A stretch of 64,000 nucleotides of DNA from Typha latifolia (Eukaryota; Streptophyta; Magnoliopsida; Poales; Typhaceae), in assembly GCA_019914945.1 (NCBI GenBank), contig CM034103.1, positions 13,020,001 through 13,084,000 on the forward strand, given 5' to 3'. A model generated the notes under the pieces. It worked only from the letters and a program-made list of their open reading frames with translations, ran no database searches and was not told the origin of the DNA. The position numbers and the translations under genes are program-made. Of the stretch, positions 1 to 13,054 are shown in pieces (positions within the stretch are counted from its first letter, which is position 1; every line of letters begins with the position of its first letter).

Positions 1-411
1 GAAACAACTGGACATGATAGTAATTTAATTGTAGCTGGTATGCCCACCCAAAGATAACCATGTAAGTACATAAATTACAAGCTGATTGATTAACAAAAAA
101 TAAAATAAAATCCAATCTATCATTTAGAGAACGGTTAAATATCATGGTACAGGTCATGGACTCACAGAAACACTAGAAAAATATCGTGCATATAACTATA
201 AAGGAAAATCACACTGAATTCATTGTTAACTGAGCGGATCTATCAAATATCTGATTTGCCGTGAACATAACTTATCACACAAAAAAAAGATGGAGGTAGG
301 CAACTTAAAATTAGAATGTCAAATTTCTTTTTCTCAGTTAAAACAAAATGTTTGCATTTTTCTGCAAAAAAAACTGGGATGGCAAGTAGATAATATGAAA
401 GGAATGCTAAC

Positions 412-3313
412 TTAGAAGCAAGAGATTCATACAGTGAATTTGGTCTTTCAGATTCAGTTGCAGGATTTGATGAAGCCCTGTAAAAATGAGAATTAAAAAA
501 TAAGCATCATGAGCAAGACTGGAAAATCTAAGGGTCAAATAGTGAAAAGTAAAAGAGGCAACATCATGAACTCACAGAGGTTGTTGTGGAGCCTCTACAG
601 GAGCAGATTGTCTGACTGCAGGAGTTGCTGAAGGCTAAAAAATGGGGATAGACAGTTAGTAGCTTAAAGGACAGATCTTAGCATGATATTTTTTCCAATT
701 GGTGATGAAAATCACCTGGGAAGATGATGCTCCTCCAGCAACTGAAGTTTTGCTCTATGGAGGTACCAAAGCATTTAGTTTCTCATAAAAGCAAGAAATA
801 AATGAACAGAGTTACAAAAACAATCAAATGCACATCCAAGTAGATCTTTTACGCAAATAGTGTGAGTTTCAATGTAATTCACCCATGGTTAGACACCAAA
901 AAAGACCAATAATCTAAGAGAGGCCAATATGTGAAAAGATTCAATAATGCAAGACACCGAAAAAGGAACACAAAGATGTCAGAATACCAAAATGCCCTTC
1001 TGTTTGGTATAGGGTATGATGGAACTTAGTGACAAGTGAAGCACAAAAAAAGACTTTTCCCGACCATAATATATAGAATATCATTATCCATGTATACAAT
1101 GTAACATAACCAAGTAAAAAAAGAAATATAACACTCTAGACCACTAAGGACAATATGCTACCCTATCTTGTTAAAAACTTGTGATCACCAAAAGCACTAG
1201 AGCAGTCTTTAATGAGTGTAAACTTTCAGCACTGAGATTTTTCAAATCAAAGAAGTAAAAGATTTAATAAATCAACAGTATGACAAAGGCAAACAAACTA
1301 AAAGTAACAATTCATGTACAGTCTCAAATATGGTATTTTTTAGACCTGCTCACCTAATATGCCGTTGTAATTTTGCTCATAAGAATATGCGCCATGTGTG
1401 CTATAGTTTCCATACCCAGTTTGGACATCTCAAAAATCATTCTAAACACATAAAACTTACAATAGGTAATTTATTTATATATTATGTATAGTAAAGTTTG
1501 AAATTCAGTAAATATACTAAATTATTATGCATTAATTCTAGCAAGTCCTGGGAGCCTTAGAAATGCTTAATTATGGTCAAATAAGAATCAAAAGTCATAT
1601 ATAGTTTGATACTGGAATTAAGTTCTATGTCAATTAGAAGTGTTGTTCACAAAAAAGTTTAAACTAGATTTGTAAGTTTATGAAAGGTAAGTTGAAAACC
1701 CTATTATATAGGTATATGGTACTTTCTTAGTCAAGTCACAGTATACCTAAGGCCTTGTTTGGTTTGAGATTAAGCTCTAAATTTGATTAGTTAGTCTCAT
1801 TTCTTAGTCTTAAATTTTAAAAAATAAACTTGATTAGATATAAAAAAGATAAAAAAATATTTGGTTACTGAGCCAATTCAGTGGGGGTTCTTAAACTCAA
1901 AGCAAACAAAACCTAAAAAACAAATTGGTCAGTGAACAAGTATGGTTGAAGTCTCTGTTGTATCAAGCCCAAAGTACTGGGTGTAATACTTGATTCAAGA
2001 AGGTTTCATACCCAACATGAAGCATCAGCCTGAATCAAGTGAACAACCATTAAAGTTGTAATTAGCCACAAGCAAGGTGGCCTATGTTTTTGTTACAGAG
2101 CCAGAGTACACACTTATTTAGTAGACCAAATTGGTTATCTGGATAAGAAAGAAAATGCTTGATGTTCGTAACTGCTGAGTCACCTAACATCTCATAACAG
2201 AATAGAAAGTAAACATATTCCCATTTCCACTACTTCCTGTATACTAATTTCTTCAGTAACACATAATCCTTGCAGTCATAATATTTCCATACATCCAGAA
2301 TTATATTTTGTTACTTCCTGGCCAAAGTAGTTAGGCAGGATAAGACAAGAAATAAGTGGTGTTCCTTAACTATTAATCAGTAAGTATTTTCTCTCACAAA
2401 AGGATAAAAGAAGTGAACATATGAATCCAAATATATGAAATAAAGCATGTGTCATAGTGCACCTGTTACCTATTTAGAACAAAATACTCACATACCTTAC
2501 TCAGCATGACAACAAGAAAACCATCCTCACTAACTTTGTTCTCTTCTAATGTACTTTCATCTTTCAAAACTTTCCCATTGTGAATCAAAAGCTGTTGCCC
2601 CCACGGATAGCTATCTTTGCCTTGTAGATCCTCAATATTCTTCTTTACAGCCATAATCTGGACCGGAAATTTTTTCTTAGCAGCTAAAAAAAAATTGAAG
2701 TAGCTATAAAGGAAATATTTGCAATGCCTAAAAACAAATGACGCAACAATGCGGGTAACAATAGCAACAACTGAAAACTTACAACTTCTATTGGCAATGA
2801 AAAATAATAATAAGATGAAAGATAATAAAAAAAACCTAACAACCGAGAATAGAAAAAAATATCAACATGTATAACGATAAATCTTAGTGCATCATATCAC
2901 ATAAATTATGCTTAACCCAAGAATTCTGAAAAAGAAAATCACATAATACCAGTAGCCACAGTCTCAGGAGCTAGAAAAAGGGGAAAAAAAACATTTTTTA
3001 TGCAAGGATGAAACTAGGTCGTTTAATGGAGCCGTGGGACGATCATCTCATTCAAAATTACCTTCGCTAAATAATACCATCCTAAAGCGAATAAAATTTC
3101 CTGAGAAATGCGCCAAGAATTGACCCAAAAAACATCTCAGATACCGTCCCAACGACGAATACAATCCAGCACCACCTCGAACAAGATAAATGATCGAAAA
3201 AGAGAGAGCAAGGAAAGAGAAGAACGGAAGGAGGAGATTAAGCTCACCGTATCGGAGGGATGCACTCGGATTTCGAAGTGGGTGCCCTTGAGCGTCTTCA
3301 CCGTCAGCTTCAT
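412..3313 (-). CDS. RAD23: Ubiquitin receptor RAD23 (5' part; gene runs off left edge)
   Basis: RAD23 proteins carry ubiquitylated substrates to the 26S proteasome through an N-terminal ubiquitin-like (UBL) domain and C-terminal UBA domains, and take part in nucleotide excision repair. Five coding exons can be built on the minus strand: 3248-3313, 2496-2657, 716-754, 576-634 and 412-477. All junctions are GT-AG and in phase. The protein starts MKLTVKTLKGTHFEIRV, and exon 2 carries the rest of the UBL (KDSYPWGQQLLIHNGKVL, then GFLVVMLSK). Exons 3-5 encode a Ser/Thr/Ala/Pro-rich linker (SKTSVAGGASSSQ and onwards) like that of plant RAD23. The last codon is split at a donor at 411, so the next exon, presumably leading to UBA1 (family sequence ASNLVAGNNLE), lies beyond the window. 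Intron 2 (755-2495) carries a Tourist-like MITE. The family is certain; which of the RAD23A-D paralogues it is cannot be told. Confidence 0.93.
1751..1913. mobile_element. Tourist-like MITE (PIF/Harbinger class) in RAD23 intron 2
   Basis: The 163-bp element begins GGCCTTGTTTGGTTTGAG. The reverse complement of its right end reads GGTTTTGTTTGCTTTGAG, a 15 of 18 match. It is flanked by TAA at 1748-1750 and TAA at 1914-1916, the 3-bp target duplication typical of Tourist/PIF-Harbinger elements, and the terminal GGCCTTGTTTGG resembles Tourist ends. The interior is AT-rich with no coding capacity, so it is non-autonomous. It sits well inside the intron, away from both splice sites. Confidence 0.75.
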
Positions 3314-4842
3314 TGCTGTGATCGAGATTTCTCTCTAGCGTTTTCCCGGGATTCTTCCACCGTAGAGCGAAAGAGAGAAACCCTAGAAGCAGAAGAGGTA
3401 TCTTTGATATTCGAGAGTTTGGCTCGGTTGTAAATACAATTATTTGAGGAGTGCTTTAGCAAATATCTTCGTCTCGTAGTCCGTACGTATGCTGAATTTC
3501 GCAAAAAGAAAGGGGGTAAACTGTAATATACAAGTACACGTAGGAAAAATATTTATAGACTTTGATATATTAAAATTAGAAATAAGTGAATATAGGCAGC
3601 CAGAGCCAGCAATTCGTCGGATCCTACACGTTGGGCACGTGACTTACACCATTGCACGTTTATAACGTTTTCTTTCAATATATAGAAAGAATCAAAGGCT
3701 AAATCTTTTTCGTAGGTAAAAATCAGAAGATTCCAACTAGCTTGTTACTATTAAGTAGATTACAAGCGTGATGCATGAAGTTCACATTAGTTCCACAATT
3801 TGGAAAAACATCATGTAAACTTTTAAAGTTCCCTTTAGTTCCAAACGAAAGCAATTATAATAATATTCTACAATGATCAATTAAAGCAAAGAAAAATAAA
3901 TAAATAAATAAAAATTAAATCGAAAAGACTAGCTGCCTTGACAGATGCTATTGTAGTTACAATGGTGAAAGAGTGGCGACGACAATGAGGTGGGGGAGAG
4001 GGAGGCGGGGATATTGGCACGATAGTAAAGGAGGATAGTTGGAATGGGTGGAGAGAGGAGGGAGAGTAAGGAGGTTGGAAATGACGAAGAAGGTAGAGGA
4101 GTTAAATAGTGGGACAACTAGAATTAGAGAAGACCGGAAGAAGGGAGAAAAGAAACCTTAGCCACTCTAAGAGAGGGGAGAGGGGAGAGGGGGAAAATGC
4201 TCACGACGGAAAGCTTTCCTAGAGAAGAGTAGGGGAGTGTTAGAAACCTTAGTAAAGCTTGGACCGGACCAACCGCTTTAAAGAAAATAAGACGGTAACT
4301 TTCTAATTGTAAAGTTAATCTAGAGAAGCTTTTACCGATTAAACCAAACTCTAATCTTTTACCAGATAATATTTTAGAAGATTTCACAAAGTTAAGACAA
4401 TGAAAAACACACTTGACATTAGAAATATGTTTTTCTTATTGATCAAACGTGAGGTACAAAGACATACTAATCACACAAAAATTAAAGAGGAGTGCCCATT
4501 AAGAGTAAAATGAACACCATTATTCAACAAGAGGCACATCTCAATCTGCAAAGCTGGCTCACTTAACATCTTAACATTCCCATGTCATGCCAAAACCTTT
4601 CAACATCTATATCTGACCGTCAACAAGTATCAAGTGCCATCTTGAAACATTATCAAGTATGAAATCAAGGGACAAAAACCTAAAAAAGTCTTTCCCTTTT
4701 ATCTTATTTTGATTTAATTTGCCTGTATTAAGTGTTAGCAGTGTACGCCATTTGATACATGTTTTTCATTTCTGAACAAAATATACCACTAGTACAACTA
4801 ACTTTCTGTTACCACCACCACCACCACCCCCCAACTGTTCAT
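3314..4842. other. Intergenic: RAD23 promoter side and 3' flank of the AFG1-like gene
   Basis: No convincing gene. The first ~100 bp above 3313 is probably RAD23 leader. A palindromic G-box core CACGTG lies at 3636-3641, about 320 bp upstream of the RAD23 ATG. The stretch 3940-4250 is purine-rich (GAGGGAG-type repeats) and unlike its flanks, possibly a decayed insertion. Short open frames here have no recognisable features. Confidence 0.5.
3636..3641. promoter_or_regulatory. G-box (CACGTG) upstream of RAD23
   Basis: Exact palindromic CACGTG about 320 bp upstream of the RAD23 start codon. G-boxes are bound by plant bZIP and bHLH factors. A single hexamer can occur by chance, so function is inferred only. 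Confidence 0.3.
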
Positions 4843-4848
4843 TTTATT
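4843..4848 (-). terminator. Candidate polyadenylation signal of the AFG1-like gene
   Basis: AATAAA on the minus strand about 190 nt beyond the stop codon at 5037-5039, a reasonable 3' UTR length for a plant mRNA. Confidence 0.4.
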
Positions 4849-5036
4849 GATCTTATGGTCATAAAAAGTACAAAGAAATATTTTAGCTTCCACAGCCCTG
4901 CTCCAATAGATAGTTTGAAGGCTCTGTACAGATAAGCCTCTGATCCAGAATCACATGTTACCTTTAATAAGAATACATTTTGTTGGATTGGTAGGTGGGG
5001 CTTGTAAAATGAATCAACTTCTATCTATACAACATA

Positions 5037-8000
5037 TCATGCTTGCAAGGCATCACCACTGTCTTCTACTTCTTGAGAGGAGTTTTGCAAGTTTTCTTGA
5101 TGTTGTTGTAAATACTCTCTGCTATTCATCTCTGTTAACCTGAGACAAGATTTAAAAAAAAAAAACCACATACAGCTTCCTAATGAGAACCAGAAAAAAG
5201 GAATTGCACCAAAATTTTCTCTATCTGATGCAAAACTCCATAAAATGCATCGTAAGTTTCTGAAAGGAGAGTGCTTAAGAGAAAGGCAGATAGGTTCCAC
5301 CAGGACGGGACACTTCCATCTTTCTCTTCAATATAAACTGTATATTTGATAGAAGAGATATACCTACTAATTGTGCGGTCCTTGGCGAATCCTAGCTCAT
5401 TGTCAACACAAAGTTCAAGATCATCTCTTCTTTGTGAACGTGAGGACGATCTAGGAGAAATCTTTTGGGCGTCAGACACTGTCAAAATCTTTTCAAATAA
5501 TTCAATAGGAGATGCTTCAGCTGTACATAACAATCTGGCCTTGTTCTCATACATCACCTGTGAAAAGATACTCATTTGCATGTAAAAGTTTGTCAACAGC
5601 AGGTGCATCATCAAACTAGTAATGTCTTTTACGAGTAAGTCTACGGATTTGCAAATTATCTAGAAAGAATAGTGAGGATCTGCAATGCAACCCATCATAA
5701 CATATGTATGATCATAAATAAATCTCAAAATGTAGTCCAAGATTCAGTACTTGTAAGAAAAAGAGGGTGCTTTAAAATGCAAGATGAGTTGGTCTTACAG
5801 CCCCAGCTTGCCAGCATATCAGCCACATCAGGTAATACAGAACAATGGAGATAATCATACCAGTGGTGTATCTTCTTAAAAAGGGAGACTCTTATTGACT
5901 TAAATTCTATCTTACTTAGATAAACGAGTGTATCAAATGCAGTAGAACTGTAGAAAAGCATTGGCACTAGAAAACATTCAAAACAGTCCTCGCAATTAAT
6001 ACCTCAGGAATATGATTAGCTAGCCTAAGCTTGTTTTGTCAGTATATCAACCATAGACCTAAAAACTCTAGAGGCATAGTATGATCTTCCACTTGCAGAA
6101 GGAAGTGAGTGAATGCGTAATATTTCTCTCAAAGTTTTCTGGCAAAAATGTAGGTTAAATAGAAAAACATCATTATTCATCCATCAGGCAGAAATGATGG
6201 ATATCCAAGGGACATGAGAACTGAATTCAATTGGAAGTACTGACATGTTGAATCTTAATCATCAGTTTAGTGATATGATCTGTCAATAGGTATATGTTTA
6301 TCATCTATAGAGATACATGAAATGTACAGTAAAAAGCCATGATCACTTTATCTATAGTAAGCATCCTATATCATAGACTATATATATATATGATTGAGGC
6401 CATTATTTGCATTATAGTTAAGACTTGTCGCATGCACCCTAGTGGCAAAAGAACTAGTCATGAAAATGCTCTTTTCAGGAGCAGGATAGGATTATGTGCA
6501 TCTTACCCATCCCAAACCCTGCAATTCTGAGGGTCTCATGCAATAGGATGCCATTACATGACATACAAAAGTAAGCATAAGTGCATGACAACTAAAAAGA
6601 CTATTCTCATTAATCATATAAACAAACATGACTTGGATATGACAGATCACAAGCTATCTTTATAGTGTATAGAGATTGAGACGCACATCAACCAGTGTGA
6701 CAAACCGGTAAGCTGCAGTTCTGTTGTGGATCCCAAACTTTGGCACACCTTCCAGTGCCAGCGTGTGGAATTTTTCTGCACAAAGATTATAATGTCAATT
6801 ACGCAGAGCAACTTTATACAATTGACGAAATACAGCAGCAGATGTCTTGGTGTCTTAAGACAATGACTTCATGTTCTTGATGCACAAAATAGAAAACTCA
6901 CTGAACAATCCAAAGTAGTCCGCTGCACCCAAAGGTCTGTTACAGAGATCTTCAAAAGTAAAAAATGCACATCCATTTGCCCCCAGTGGAATCTAAACAA
7001 TAGACAAATTTATTAACTTACGCAATGCAAATAATTTTGTCTTACAAAAATAATGTCATTTAATAACTTAATTCTACACGACCTGCAAATGTCGCCCCAT
7101 AACAACTTCTACAACTTGAGAGCCAGGTACTGTCACACCTATTAATTGATGAAATTTCTGCTTAAGAAACCCATTGCATTGCTTCCCAACAAAATAGAAA
7201 CCTTGCTGAGCCTGCATTACAATCAATCAAAAATTGTTGGCACAAGCTAATAGTGCAAAATTTTACCAACCATAAGCACACTAACTTGTATGAGAGAACA
7301 ATGAACTTACTGAACCCATTCTTCGATAGTCAGTGGAAGAACCGATTGCATGAACTACGCACCTTTCCTGCATTTGCTTTTGCGTTAAATTCTAGCAACC
7401 AAAAGAGGCTACATAAAATCAGGGATAACCAGAAAAGGTCCAGTACCTTCAAGGTTTCAATAAAAGGTAAAAATAGGTCCCTTTGTAAACCACCTTCATA
7501 GAGCTGATCTGGAGCACGATTTGAAGTGGAGACTAGAACCTACATGTATGTGCATGAAGAAGAACAAAAAGAAAATATTATTCCAGATTGCACAACTTAA
7601 TGGAATAGATAATTGGTAAAATGGAAAGAGTACTACTACATACAATGCCTTTGCTGAATAGATGTCGAAATAGCCGGTTCAAAATCAAAGCATCAGCAAC
7701 ATCAGTTACCTATATATGTATTTATTTCCATCAATTAATGCACCAAATCAACAATATCAAGAGTTAATCACACAAAGCATATCGAAATAAAGACCTACCC
7801 TTGTCAACGTTACGTACCATAAACTCATCAAGACATAACAAAATGGACTCATCTGCAATCTCTCCTGCAACAACTTCGAGTGGATCTGCCACACCTTTGT
7901 GCATCTACATTACCAATGTGTGGGGCAAGAATGCGCATGGAACATATTAGAGATTTTAAAAGTAGGGATTTCTTTCTTAAAGGATCAAAGAACATGTACA

Positions 8001-10717
8001 TACCTAACAATGATAATAATACCAAAGAAAAATTAATGTTGAAAAAATATTATACCTGAAGGCGACTATGTACATTCAACATAAAATCATGAAAATGTAT
8101 TCGTTTTCTCCTCCAATTAGATGGCCTGCAAAAATTGATGGTCAGTGACCAAATGATAAGAAAGGAGCAAAAAGTCAAGTATATCATGTTGTGAAATTTT
8201 ATGATTTAGAAGCAGGCTTATTCCAATGCTCATGTTTAAGAAACATTATGGAACAACTTTGTACTATTTCCTGAACTCAAATAGCACAAACCTATGGCAC
8301 CAAGTTTATATTCTGCATCCTTTTGGCGAGATGTGCCAAATACAGAAGGAAGAATACATTTACTTCTTATCAAGCATATATTGCTCAAATCATGGCTTGT
8401 CAGCCGTTCATGCATGTTATTCAGTCTAGAACAGTTATATTACAAATTGTTAGAAAACCAGTTGACAAAAAAGCTGAAGCCATTAGATAACGGATCAATA
8501 ATCATGTCTTTAGTACACTGAATATTCAAGGACTATCAGTGCCACATGTCAGCCCCCTTTACACTGAATATTCAAGGACTATATCAGTGCCACATCTCTT
8601 GACGTTATTCTGACCTCCTCTGATTCTTCAGTGGGTGAGAGCACAAAACTCAGATTTAAAATTCACTAGATTTTCTCTTAAATTGATACCTGCTGCATTT
8701 AAAACTTCTATATACGTCAACTCTGGTATTCTTCAAACATAATCTTTCTTTATTCTGTCCTTCCAAAAGCTTTGAACCATTCATCCAAATTCCTCATCTT
8801 TGATCTTCTTTTTGTAGATTACTAAGGCTATATCTAATCAAGACTCATTGTTGTTGTTTTATTATTGATTATTGATATATATCATCTGACCCGTTTTACG
8901 AATTTATTCCAACTATTAGAATATTCATAAGATTTTAGGTGGAATGGCAATTGTAAGTCTTTCTACTTGAGGTAAAATGAGTCAATGACAGATCAAGAAG
9001 CTCTAATAGAAAGATATATGTTATTTTGTGAATTACTAAATGGTAATACTCCCCTCTAGAACCCCGATTTTATCTCTAACCTCCTAGTTGTAAGATAGAA
9101 AGGAAAATTTTAAACGATAGTTTTATTATTGCATGAAGAAGGTTTAACAATAGTGTGGTATCCACATCTTGCATAAGAATTTGCTACCTGGAAATTTACC
9201 TACTATAGTCTCATCATAAGAAAGTCGACAACATGTAAGGAGTGTTACAGTCATGGAGTGAATCATAGAATTCATGATATAGGTATTCAGGAACTATACT
9301 TATTATAATAATTTGGAGTTAACCATCTTTAAACATAATAACATAAAGTTGTTGACAAAAATCCAAGGAATAAAACAATATAACAAATAAGGAGACATAC
9401 AATAAAATAATAAGTAAGAAGATAATACAAGTATCAGAATATGCAAGTCTCTGTACAAAGTAAAATACTAAGAATACCAAATGAATTGAAGAGAGAGAAA
9501 TCACAAAATATCTTTATGACGCATATATAGCCAAGAAGATTTACTTTCAATAATAATATTCTCATGTAATCTACAAATAACTTGTGCATTTTCTTTTATG
9601 TTGAATTGCATATGGACTTCTGGTTTTTCCAGAGACGGGTCATTTCACAGAGATGTATCTTGAAGTGTCAAATTATCAATGCACTCACAATTTCTCGTAA
9701 AACAAATCCATGAGCATAGTCTTTCCGGTGCCTACTCCTCCATAAAGATAGAGGCCTTTCACTGGTGAATATGAAGACTGGGGAATGAGACGGGTCCATA
9801 GCCACCGGCTCCTGCAAGCAATCAAATAAAAGAAAAGGTATTTAACAAGTAGGCAGGATCAAGGATTTTGGACTCCAGTTGCTTGAAACATACCAATAGA
9901 CTACCCTGCCAGTAAATACTATGATGAACGACTTACCTCCCAGCTTTCTTAGATGCTTTATATCTATCCATCTGGCAGCTATCCTCATTCTCAACAAGTT
10001 GTTCGTAGAGTCTTTGTAGTAACAGAATGGTATCAACCTGAATTTATCATTAAAAATACAAAAAGACTAAGAAACAGGTGATATCTAAATAAGGATAGGC
10101 AAGCAACAAAAAAGAAAAAACTTGGTTTGAACCTTAACAGCCCAGACCTGGAAATTGTCGCCATTGACAAGGTCTCCCAATGCAATTCTCCTCTCATACT
10201 CCATCAATGGACCAGTTCTTCCAATATCCAGATCCACTAAGATTTACCAAGAAACAACATTTCAAACAAATGAATCCAACTCTTTAAACCTATTGTTAAC
10301 AGTAACCACTGAGGAGTGCACCAACTTTACAGATACTGTTTAAATCATCTAAACCAAAAAAGATGAAACACACTAAATTGGAACTTACATAAGGGCAGAG
10401 TGTGAAAAGCTCATTACGAGCTATTCAACTCACTAAATAACTTCAGGTAAAAAGAAAAACTGAAAAAGGGTTGCAAAGAAGAAACCTCCAGTGGAATCAT
10501 TTGCTGCGGAGGTGGCCAGAGTCCTCAAGAGGGCCACAGTCCGATCCATACATCTATTGATTTGTCTATCGCGAAATGGATTGTTCAGCAAACAAGCAAC
10601 TGGATTTCGCAAAATCATGGATTTTTCCCTTTTCCCTAACCCATTCAAGAAAATCTCTTGTCCACGTATCCAGGATATATGCCGAACTTGCTTAAGACCT
10701 CGAGCCAACGATTGCAT
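5037..10717 (-). CDS. AFG1-like mitochondrial AAA ATPase (LACE1/AFG1L family), complete
   Basis: AFG1 proteins are mitochondrial P-loop ATPases implicated in turnover of respiratory-chain subunits. Fourteen coding exons join in frame into 512 aa: 10486-10717, 10133-10236, 9937-10037, 9689-9811, 8056-8125, 7818-7904, 7644-7709, 7447-7539, 7311-7367, 7083-7211, 6902-6992, 6687-6775, 5364-5557, 5037-5139. Exon 1 is Arg-rich, acid-poor and presequence-like (MQSLARGLKQVRHISWIRG). Walker A is GGVGTGKT at about residues 170-177 and Walker B is ILLCLDEF with D236/E237. It is followed by VTDVADALILNRLF and STSNRAPDQLYEGGLQRD, both AFG1 signatures. The C-terminal family block CVDNELGFAKDRTISRLTEM is present. 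Length matches the family and no key residue is missing. Intron 4 (8126-9688) holds a small tandem duplication. The leader is probably split by an intron (separate entry). Confidence 0.95.
8515..8595. repeat. Short direct duplication inside AFG1-like intron 4
   Basis: ACACTGAATATTCAAGGACT continuing to ATCAGTGCCACAT occurs at 8515-8547 and again at 8561-8595, the second copy with a 2-bp AT insertion. The copies are separated by about 13 bp of C/T-rich sequence. Its intronic position makes it probably neutral. Confidence 0.8.
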
Positions 10718-10762
10718 CTTCGTCTCTCAATAAATTGAGTTACCTCACGAGAGTTACTAAAC
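10718..10762 (-). other. Probable 5' UTR exon 2 of the AFG1-like gene
   Basis: Reading the minus strand, AAACGCAG ends a good acceptor at 10763 and about 45 nt of leader follow before the ATG at 10717. An upstream donor CTG/GTACGTAT lies at 11381/11382. Together they suggest a ~620-bp intron in the 5' UTR (10763-11381). Inferred from splice consensus only. Confidence 0.45.
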
Positions 10763-11381
10763 CTGCGTTTATAGCAAGGAATCAGAATCTTCAAACTCAT
10801 GGATCAGAAGCCTTCATGGCATTATCCTAGCATTTAAATACCAAGTAGCATTTTTAAATGAGGCCCACTTGTGGCAATTTCTGTCATCGGAAAAGTATAG
10901 AAGATGCCAAAGTGAATCCGCTCCTTTTGATCAAATCATTGTAACTTATAATTCCAGAATCACATCAATGAAGTAAATAGAAAACGAAATGAATCGAGAC
11001 CAATTAAAATATTTTCTTAAAAGACCAATCAGAAATACAAAAAGTAGAAAAAGTTTCAATACTCATCATTTCAAAACAAAGAATAACTTTAAAAAAAATC
11101 GTTGTTTCTGCAACAAACTCTCGCAATCAACCAAAATAAGTTGCACCAATGGAGCTGGGAGATACGCACGAAGCCATTAAAACCCGAAAAACCAAAAGCT
11201 TTAGAGAAAAATCGTATGTTCATACCAAAAATTCAAAAATAACAGAGTTCATAACAAAAATCAAATCTTTCCCTTCCGATTTAAAGCTCAAATTATCATT
11301 AGAACCATCATATCTCAATCAATTTCAGCAAAGCAGAACAAATCATTATAAAACACAAAAAAGGACAGGAATATACGTACC

Positions 11382-11420
11382 AGAATCGAATCAAATTCCA
11401 GTCAACCAACCCACCAGCCA
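11382..11420 (-). other. Probable 5' UTR exon 1 of the AFG1-like gene (right end approximate)
   Basis: This short segment ends at the donor GTACGTAT and lies just downstream, on the minus strand, of a TATA-like run at 11444-11449. The transcription start is estimated from the TATA position, so the right boundary is a guess. Confidence 0.35.
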
Positions 11421-11443
11421 GCTCTAAAAGGACTCCTCGACGA

Positions 11444-11449
11444 TATATA
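11444..11449 (-). promoter_or_regulatory. TATA-like element of the AFG1-like gene
   Basis: On the minus strand the sequence reads AAAAATATATATCG about 60 nt before the proposed leader donor. It is placed suitably for a start near 11415. The GC-rich block at 11490-11830 would then be promoter. Confidence 0.35.
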
Positions 11450-13054
11450 TTTTTAAAGTAATCCGAAGTAAGCTTGAATTCCTCCTACCTATCGGAGATC
11501 AAGTGCCCCAAGTCCGAGGCCGAGGAGGAAGACGAGGCATGGGGATTAACGCGCGCGAAACGGAACCCGGGGAGAATCGGAACGCGTTCCGTTTCCCTCT
11601 CCGTGTCTCCGTCTCCGAGGAGGAACCGATCGGGAGAGGAGACCTTTTCGTTAAAGTACGATAAGGATAGGGAGAGAGAGAGGAAAGACCCTGTGCATCC
11701 CTCGACGCAGGAATCTTCTCCTACCGGCCGTATTGGCACTGCCAAGTACACGGGTACTACATTCCTGCATATCGAGAATATAGACGATCCGGTCTTCTGG
11801 GGATGACAGGAGGGGTCCACCACGGGCTGTCGCCGCGTGTCACGGTGTCAGAGGTTGGGATGCCAGCGCTGTTACCGAGGACGAGGAGATTAGAAACAGA
11901 AGCGAGATGAGACGGACGCTTGACATAATTAGCCTTATAATTTTTCTCATGCCTACAGATTATGAATGCTGGATATCAAACTGATAGGATTCAAATTGGG
12001 AAATTTTGAGTCAAACTTTAATTGCACAGATAAGAAGGGATAAGGACAAAAGTCATATGCCCAAGAAGTGTGAGTCACCATCAGGGCTGAAAGAGAATTC
12101 ACTATCCTTATCCTCATCGATGATAATAATTAACTTGTTTCATTTCTTATGAATCTAACTAATGTTATTATAATGGATTAGTCGTATGGTAATCGGGTCA
12201 GCGGATCCATATCAACACTAACCAAACCCGTTCCAAACAACGAAGAAACGAAACCACGGGCACGATACGTTGGGCGAGATTCCCTGGAATCCCAATCCAC
12301 GTGCTGCTTTTGTTCCGCTCCTTCGCTACTATTTTGTATCCATCGGATAACTACAATTCTCCGCGAGTCATCCAACTCTGCTATTGCTCTGGGGAATCTG
12401 ATACTACCCTTCCTATCATTCTAAACCTCTATTCCAGTAAATTAATTATCCAAATTTTTTTTAAATGAAATTGAAAGCATTCTCATCTACAAATATGCCT
12501 CCAACTAGCTAATTCCAACCTTTCACCCAGAAAACAATAAGAAAATAAGCTAACTTATATCTATTATAGTTAGAAAATTAAAATCTTTTATAATATTTTG
12601 TGACTATGATGTCGTAGTGTGTATAAATACATAGAATTTTGAAACATAAAAGAAATATTAAAAGAATTCCCCGTCACTTTTTATACGTTGCATTTCACTT
12701 GTACAAAATGAAACAAAATATTTAACATTATTTATATTATAAGATATTCTACCAATACTTTTACCTTATTATTATCTCACTTTTTTTTGTATATTATATT
12801 TTTACCTCTTCTCTCGTTGTTATTATTTACTCTATCAAGTTGTATCTATAGTTATAAAAGTGATGATCGTAAGAGCGAATTGCTTTAATAAAATATAACC
12901 TATTATTCTAAATAATTTAAAAACTCGATTATTCTTAGGATTTTTATTTTGGGTACATCGGTGGTACTTATTACTGCAGTTCTGGCTATCCCTGAATCCG
13001 ACACGATTTTCTCTTTCACCTCTTCTTCCCCTCTCTCAGACACAAATCGAATCC
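11450..13054. other. Divergent intergenic region between the AFG1-like and ATL genes
   Basis: A GC-rich block at about 11490-11880 is followed by AT-rich sequence (12400-12990). A G-box CACGTG lies at 12298-12303. A TATA-like TTATAAAAG lies near 12853, about 200 bp before the ATL start, and a C/T-rich leader (12990-13040) precedes the ATG. The GC-rich block has overlapping open frames on both strands (110 and 112 codons) that look like by-products of composition. I see no gene. Confidence 0.5.

Noticed and set aside
11474..11823. Overlapping open frames of 110 and 112 codons on opposite strands
   Set aside because: They coincide with a GC-rich promoter-like block, share no family motif and are low-complexity (Ser-, Arg- and Glu-rich); composition explains them.
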